A stretch of DNA of 64,000 nucleotides, taken from the NCBI GenBank assembly GCA_910577685.1, contig CAJTOH010000014.1, positions 19,816 through 83,815 on the forward strand, in the 5' to 3' direction. This stretch comes from an uncultured Dorea sp. (lineage in GTDB: Bacteria; Bacillota; Clostridia; Lachnospirales; Lachnospiraceae). The stretch's first letter is position 1, and each line of letters begins with the position of its first letter. Shown here piece by piece: positions 60,141 through 64,000 of the stretch. The notes under the pieces were generated by a model. That model saw only the letters and a program-made list of their open reading frames with translations, ran no database searches and was not told the DNA's origin. The position numbers and the translations under genes were made by a program.

Positions 60141-61162
60141 CGGATAAAAAATATTGTCGTTTTGCTGTTGAAAGTACAAAAGAAAATGGCTTGAAACATT
60201 TATATAATTGTAGTTATGGGCAGTTGGTTGAAGCGATTTATGCGTTAGGGCGAGAAGAAAGTGCCAGATATAAAACGTTGGCTCACTATTTATTGGGATA
60301 TTTTTCCTATGCTTTTACCAGAGCATATATATATGAAAAGTTAGCGATTCAAAGCGATGGAAATATCTTGGTAAAAAAAGGAACATTTAAATCTTTAATA
60401 GGAGAAAATATTGTTGATGATTGGTCTATGTTGATTATGCCAAGTACAAGCAGAGAAAGAAATGTAGATGTTGAAGAAATTGCAGCGGCAAGTGAGGATA
60501 AAAGCAATAGGATATTAGAATATTTTTCTAATTTTAAAGATGTTACATTGACTCAGGTTTTTTTTGAAACTTTAAAAGACGAACAAGTAGAAGATACATT
60601 GAAATATAGATATGTAGCTGAATTAATTCGTAATATAGAATTGATATTGTTGTTCTTTGCTAATATAAGGGAAGGTGGACAGAATGGAGTGATTAATTCA
60701 GATTCTTTTACGTGGGATTTTAAAATAGATTTTAGCAAAGAGGGAAAGGAACGAATTATGTTTATGCCTTTAATTGAGGGGGCTTCAAAAATCTCATTTG
60801 TAGGCGATTATAGTGTCCTAAATTTTGTTGGAAATTCCATGTATGCCAGTAAAATGTTAGAAGAATTTGAAAAAGGGCTGATTATTTGCTTAGATAAGAA
60901 ATATGGATTGTATGAGGATGATAGTAAATCTACTTTGCAAGAAGTATTTGCAAGAGAATTAAAACTGTACTCTTTAAAAGAACAGTTTGAGAATTGGGAG
61001 AAAGAATTTGGAGAATCTTCTCTTCCACTTCCTCTGTATTGGTTTGATTTTACTTATAATATACTAAAAAGAGTTAAGCGGGCAATGAATGAAGAATTTA
61101 TAGTTTCGGCAGATACGGAAATATATTTTATTGTATACAAAAACTATATCAGTTTATTTTGA
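60140..61162 (+). CDS. Probable C-terminal part of a split RdrA-like protein, non-canonical ACG start
   Basis: This protein has 340 residues if it starts at ACG 60140, directly at the end of the ATPase stop codon. AAGGAGG (60127-60133) lies six bases before ACG. A TTG at 60191 is the first standard start in frame, but it lacks a ribosome binding site and drops protein-like sequence (TDKKYCRFAVEST). No known motif is seen; the C-terminal third includes SLPLPLYWFDFTYNILKRVK. Position, length and order suggest the C-terminal part of RdrA. It overlaps the next gene by four bases. Confidence 0.6.
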   Translation, partial: TDKKYCRFAVESTKENGLKHLYNCSYGQLVEAIYALGREESARYKTLAHYLLGYFSYAFTRAYIYEKLAIQSDGNILVKKGTFKSLIGENIVDDWSMLIMPSTSRERNVDVEEIAAASEDKSNRILEYFSNFKDVTLTQVFFETLKDEQVEDTLKYRYVAELIRNIELILLFFANIREGGQNGVINSDSFTWDFKIDFSKEGKERIMFMPLIEGASKISFVGDYSVLNFVGNSMYASKMLEEFEKGLIICLDKKYGLYEDDSKSTLQEVFARELKLYSLKEQFENWEKEFGESSLPLPLYWFDFTYNILKRVKRAMNEEFIVSADTEIYFIVYKNYISLF

Positions 61163-61389
61163 CGCAATTAGAAGAACAGCAGAAGTTTTATTTTTTAAAT
61201 AGAGAAGAGAAAGAAGAACGGCAAAAGGACGGTATTGATCCGTGTGATTATAAGTTGGCAGAACGATTCAAAGAGTGTCCGGTAGTAGATTACTTTTTGG
61301 GAGTTAAACCTGGAAGCGCAGATGAAAATAAGAGAAAACAATTCATTCACGGGATGATGTCTCGGTTAAGAAGATATTCGCAAAAATAG
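61159..61389 (+). CDS. Small protein, possible third piece of the split RdrA
   Basis: A 76-residue, charged helical protein that starts at TTG 61159 and overlaps the previous stop (TTGA), implying translational coupling. It contains CDYKLAERFKECPVVDYFLG. No separate ribosome binding site is visible. It may be the tail of RdrA or an accessory factor; I do not recognise a family. Confidence 0.55.
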   Translation: MTQLEEQQKFYFLNREEKEERQKDGIDPCDYKLAERFKECPVVDYFLGVKPGSADENKRKQFIHGMMSRLRRYSQK

Positions 61390-61408
61390 TAAGTAGAGGA
61401 TAAATAGT

Positions 61409-63949
61409 ATGGAGAATTTGGAGGCAATTATAGAACTGCTTTACAAAAGGACGCCTGTCCAGCAGGTGATAAAAGGAAAGATAAAAAGTAATGAGTTTGA
61501 TAAAGCTGAATTTATAAAGATGGCAACATCGTACATATATTATCATAGTGAAAATGAATCCATGAATCTATTAAATTATTTTTTAGATATCTTTCAAGAA
61601 TCTGCTAAAAGAAAAGGTCGGTCAATTTGTCGCGAATTAAATGTATTTGAACCTTTGTTCTATTATGCACAGGAATTCCTTCTAATACGTGATAATGAAA
61701 TTCTTTGTCGATATCCTCGGTTAATGGAATGGAGAAGAATTACGACAGAATTAAGTGAGGATTTAATTGTCACTGCATTTTTAGCAGGTGAATTGACTCA
61801 TACGGAGATGAGGATAAGGGGATATTCATGGAAGACGGTGATAGGACATAATAATGCGCAACTGAATGCGGTTGTTCGTCGTGGAATTTCTGAGAACCAT
61901 TTTCATCTTAATGGAGCAGCGCCTATTTTTCAGATATCATGGTTGAGTCTGATGAATAATGTAAACGTATCTCAACTTGGAGAATTCTTACGTTCTTATG
62001 ATAAAAATCGGATGTATACGAATATAGCTTATGCAGACACATATAAAGAATCTTCATTCTATAAAAAGTACATGCAGGCGGCGTTAATCCGCCTGTTGCT
62101 ATATTGTAAGATCTGTGGAAAACGCTTTAAAATAGGAAAGTATGAAATAAAAACATGCAGTATTAGAGATTATATACGATTCCCAAGTTTTAGATATAAT
62201 GAGCATGCAAAAGAGTCATTATTAAATAATGAGATGATAGAAAAATTTGTAGGAAAAGTATTAGAAGAACATAAGGCATGGTATTCTTTCCGGGAAATTC
62301 TTATGTATATTATAGATAGTTGTGCTGTTGTTTCAGACTGGAAAAAAATATGGAAGTTAAATCGGCTGCTTAAAGATGTGATAGAAAAAGATACGGGAAA
62401 ATGCCTGATTAAATGTGAACAGGTAATTAAAATGGTGAAGAATAACAAAAATGAACCTATTTCAAAGCTGTTTTGGATAGTGATATCTTTGACGCCAAAG
62501 GTTCCCCTTGAAGATATGAGGGAGTTATTTTTTGATCAATCCGTTTTTGGGAGAATATGGGAGAAGAGGACGTTAGATAATGTTAAAAATCTTTTGAGGA
62601 AACCAATAGAACTTATACGGCAGCAAAACTATTTACAGTCTTTGATTGATGTCTTTCGTTTGGGTGATTTTAAATATACTCAAGGAATTAAGAGTTTGGA
62701 TTATATTTTGGATCATCTGAAATATAGGGGAACTGATGAAGAAAAGGATAATTTTATCTTCTCGGGAGAACGGTGGTTAATGTATATGATGTTAAGGAAA
62801 ATTTACTTGAATGATAAGGAATATCAGGAGTATTTTGATCTTTTTTATGCATATCTACTCATAAAAGAAAGTATTCGTTCTGAATTGATTCAGTCTAATA
62901 AAAATGTTGGATTTCGTAATTTCCAAAAGTATCAGAATAGGAAGGGGGACTTGCTTTCGGACGCAATATATAAAAAAGAATTTACCAGACTTGCGGTTTC
63001 AAATAGTTTAGTTTCAAAAAATATTCGTAAAATAGAGCTTCGAATTGCTCCTGAAAATGATATGGAAAAGATGGGTCAAAGGATTCAAGAATTAGATCAA
63101 ATGGTGCTTCCGGATAATACATGGAAGAAAAATATGTTTTATACAGTGCACTTTATCAAAGAATATGAAAAATTGCCGAAAGATACAGGATATATATATT
63201 GTCGCCATTATCAAAAGAGGCAGGATATAGAACGAAGGGCATATATGCTGGCAGGATTACGGGAAAAATATCCATATATTGGGGAACGGATCCTAGGTAT
63301 TGATGCTGCAGCTAATGAAATTGGATGCCGACCTGAGGTTTTTTCATTAGTTTTCCGTTTTTTAAAGAACCACAGATATAGATATCATACGGTTGAGGGA
63401 ATTGTAAAGTTACCTCAATTAAGTGCTACATATCATGTTGGAGAGGATTTTCTAGATTTGGCGGATGGATTAAGGGCTATTGAGGAGGCAATTTTATTTT
63501 TAAATTTGGAATCGGGGGATCGGTTAGGACATGCGTTAGCGTTAGGAATTGATGTTAAAGAATGGTATCAAATAAAGCACTATCGAATTGCGTTAGCACT
63601 TCAAGACTATCTTGATAATTTAGTGTGGGTTTTTCATAAGTTGATTCAATATGATATTAGAGGATTCGAAAATCTGAAGGAATGGATTCGGAGTGAATAT
63701 ATTATATTATTTAATCGCCTATACAAAGAAAATATGCAGCAGGGAGAAGTGGATGCGATTTTTCAAAAATTTTTGAAAAAGAAGACAGAGTTTTTAGATG
63801 GCAATTATAGAAAAATGGATATGGGAATTTTCAATTATTATTATGCGTGGCAACTCCGTGGCGATGATCCGAAGCTATATGAAATGGGATATTTTGAGGA
63901 GGATTATTATATAGAAAAGCAGGAAGAATTTAGGGTGAATTTTTATTAG
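61409..63949 (+). CDS. rdrB: Adenosine-deaminase-fold protein, RADAR RdrB-like
   Basis: This 846-residue protein starts at ATG 61409 behind AGAGGA. It has the amidohydrolase metal site of adenosine deaminases: ENHFHLNGA (His164, His166), YHVGEDFLD (His676, likely catalytic Glu679), GDRLGHALALG (His708) and possibly RGDDP (Asp819/820). A GIDAAANEIG strand comes before them. The long region between the first motif and the rest (about 200-600) is typical of RdrB rather than of nucleoside deaminases, which are about 350 residues. RADAR deaminates adenosine in nucleotides or RNA during phage infection. The genes upstream give the matching ATPase. Confidence 0.8.
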   Translation: MENLEAIIELLYKRTPVQQVIKGKIKSNEFDKAEFIKMATSYIYYHSENESMNLLNYFLDIFQESAKRKGRSICRELNVFEPLFYYAQEFLLIRDNEILCRYPRLMEWRRITTELSEDLIVTAFLAGELTHTEMRIRGYSWKTVIGHNNAQLNAVVRRGISENHFHLNGAAPIFQISWLSLMNNVNVSQLGEFLRSYDKNRMYTNIAYADTYKESSFYKKYMQAALIRLLLYCKICGKRFKIGKYEIKTCSIRDYIRFPSFRYNEHAKESLLNNEMIEKFVGKVLEEHKAWYSFREILMYIIDSCAVVSDWKKIWKLNRLLKDVIEKDTGKCLIKCEQVIKMVKNNKNEPISKLFWIVISLTPKVPLEDMRELFFDQSVFGRIWEKRTLDNVKNLLRKPIELIRQQNYLQSLIDVFRLGDFKYTQGIKSLDYILDHLKYRGTDEEKDNFIFSGERWLMYMMLRKIYLNDKEYQEYFDLFYAYLLIKESIRSELIQSNKNVGFRNFQKYQNRKGDLLSDAIYKKEFTRLAVSNSLVSKNIRKIELRIAPENDMEKMGQRIQELDQMVLPDNTWKKNMFYTVHFIKEYEKLPKDTGYIYCRHYQKRQDIERRAYMLAGLREKYPYIGERILGIDAAANEIGCRPEVFSLVFRFLKNHRYRYHTVEGIVKLPQLSATYHVGEDFLDLADGLRAIEEAILFLNLESGDRLGHALALGIDVKEWYQIKHYRIALALQDYLDNLVWVFHKLIQYDIRGFENLKEWIRSEYIILFNRLYKENMQQGEVDAIFQKFLKKKTEFLDGNYRKMDMGIFNYYYAWQLRGDDPKLYEMGYFEEDYYIEKQEEFRVNFY

Positions 63950-64000
63950 GTAGTGTCAAGTAATTTATGAAAAACTGAGCTGCAAAAAACAGGCTCAAAT
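63950..64000. other. Possible insertion-sequence end at the window edge
   Basis: The 50 bases after the deaminase gene (starting GGTAGTGTCAAG) resemble the end of an insertion sequence, but the window stops before any transposase. This is only a suspicion. Confidence 0.2.

Noticed and set aside
60126..60142. Programmed -1 frameshift joining the ATPase and the 340-aa gene
   Set aside because: The sequence GGATTTTAACG has no slippery heptamer, and a good ribosome binding site is present, so a separate start is more likely.
1..64000. tRNA, rRNA or CRISPR features
   Set aside because: No tRNA-like cloverleaf, rRNA sequence or regularly spaced repeat was seen by eye; a tRNAscan or CRISPR search would be decisive.

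Overview
The window looks like a chromosomal segment of an anaerobic, low-to-mid GC Gram-positive gut bacterium, most likely family Lachnospiraceae (Clostridia). This rests on the Gram-positive type PolC, strong AGGAGG ribosome binding sites, a glgC-glgD pair, indolepyruvate ferredoxin oxidoreductase, dockerin-like secreted proteins and a TnpX-like serine recombinase. No rRNA, tRNA or CRISPR array was seen.

Layout. 0-6.2 kb: two convergent, related secreted proteins with dockerin-like C-termini share one terminator. 6.5-13.6 kb: a polar amino-acid ABC transporter (permease, binding protein, ATPase), an M20 amidohydrolase and two PucR-type regulators; the second regulator is fused to a 2-hydroxyacyl-CoA dehydratase/double-cubane-like domain. 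13.7-23 kb: a DUF3800 protein behind a possible small structured RNA, a PfkB sugar kinase, two small proteins, ispG, polC with a Gly-rich insert, and mnmM. 23-32.6 kb: iron alcohol dehydrogenase plus Crp/Fnr regulator, a divergent ferredoxin-like protein with a class II type Crp/Fnr site, a flavin/PNPOx protein, an iorAB-paaK-ACT cluster for aryl-pyruvate oxidation, ferritin with a Bfd-like protein, and an SseB-family protein. 32.7-38.2 kb: cspA, ptsI, glgC-glgD, a possible small RNA or leader, and a CarD-type protein. 38.2-46.9 kb: an alpha-galactoside operon (binding protein, two permeases, GH36 alpha-galactosidase) read leftward, with three regulators (AraC, LacI, AraC) read rightward and twin LacI-type operators.

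At 47-53.7 kb a 5.6-kb serine-recombinase element sits inside a substrate-binding-protein gene. An 11-bp sequence is repeated at both junctions and all frames are kept, so the upstream half gains an element-encoded tail and the recombinase is fused to the downstream half. The element carries a MerR regulator, a ParE/Phd toxin-antitoxin pair and an IS1182 remnant. An acyl-CoA ligase follows, then 1.6 kb of AT-rich decayed sequence.

57.2-63.9 kb is an AT-rich island that I read as a RADAR-like antiphage operon: a P-loop ATPase, a 340-aa protein, a 76-aa protein and an 846-aa adenosine-deaminase-fold protein with the metal-binding motifs intact. The first three together have about the length I recall for one-chain RdrA, which suggests a split RdrA. 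The 340-aa gene appears to start at ACG, one base away from a TAATG stop/start overlap. A TPR-like protein of unknown function precedes the set, separated by a hairpin-plus-U-tract that is either a terminator or a leader attenuator.
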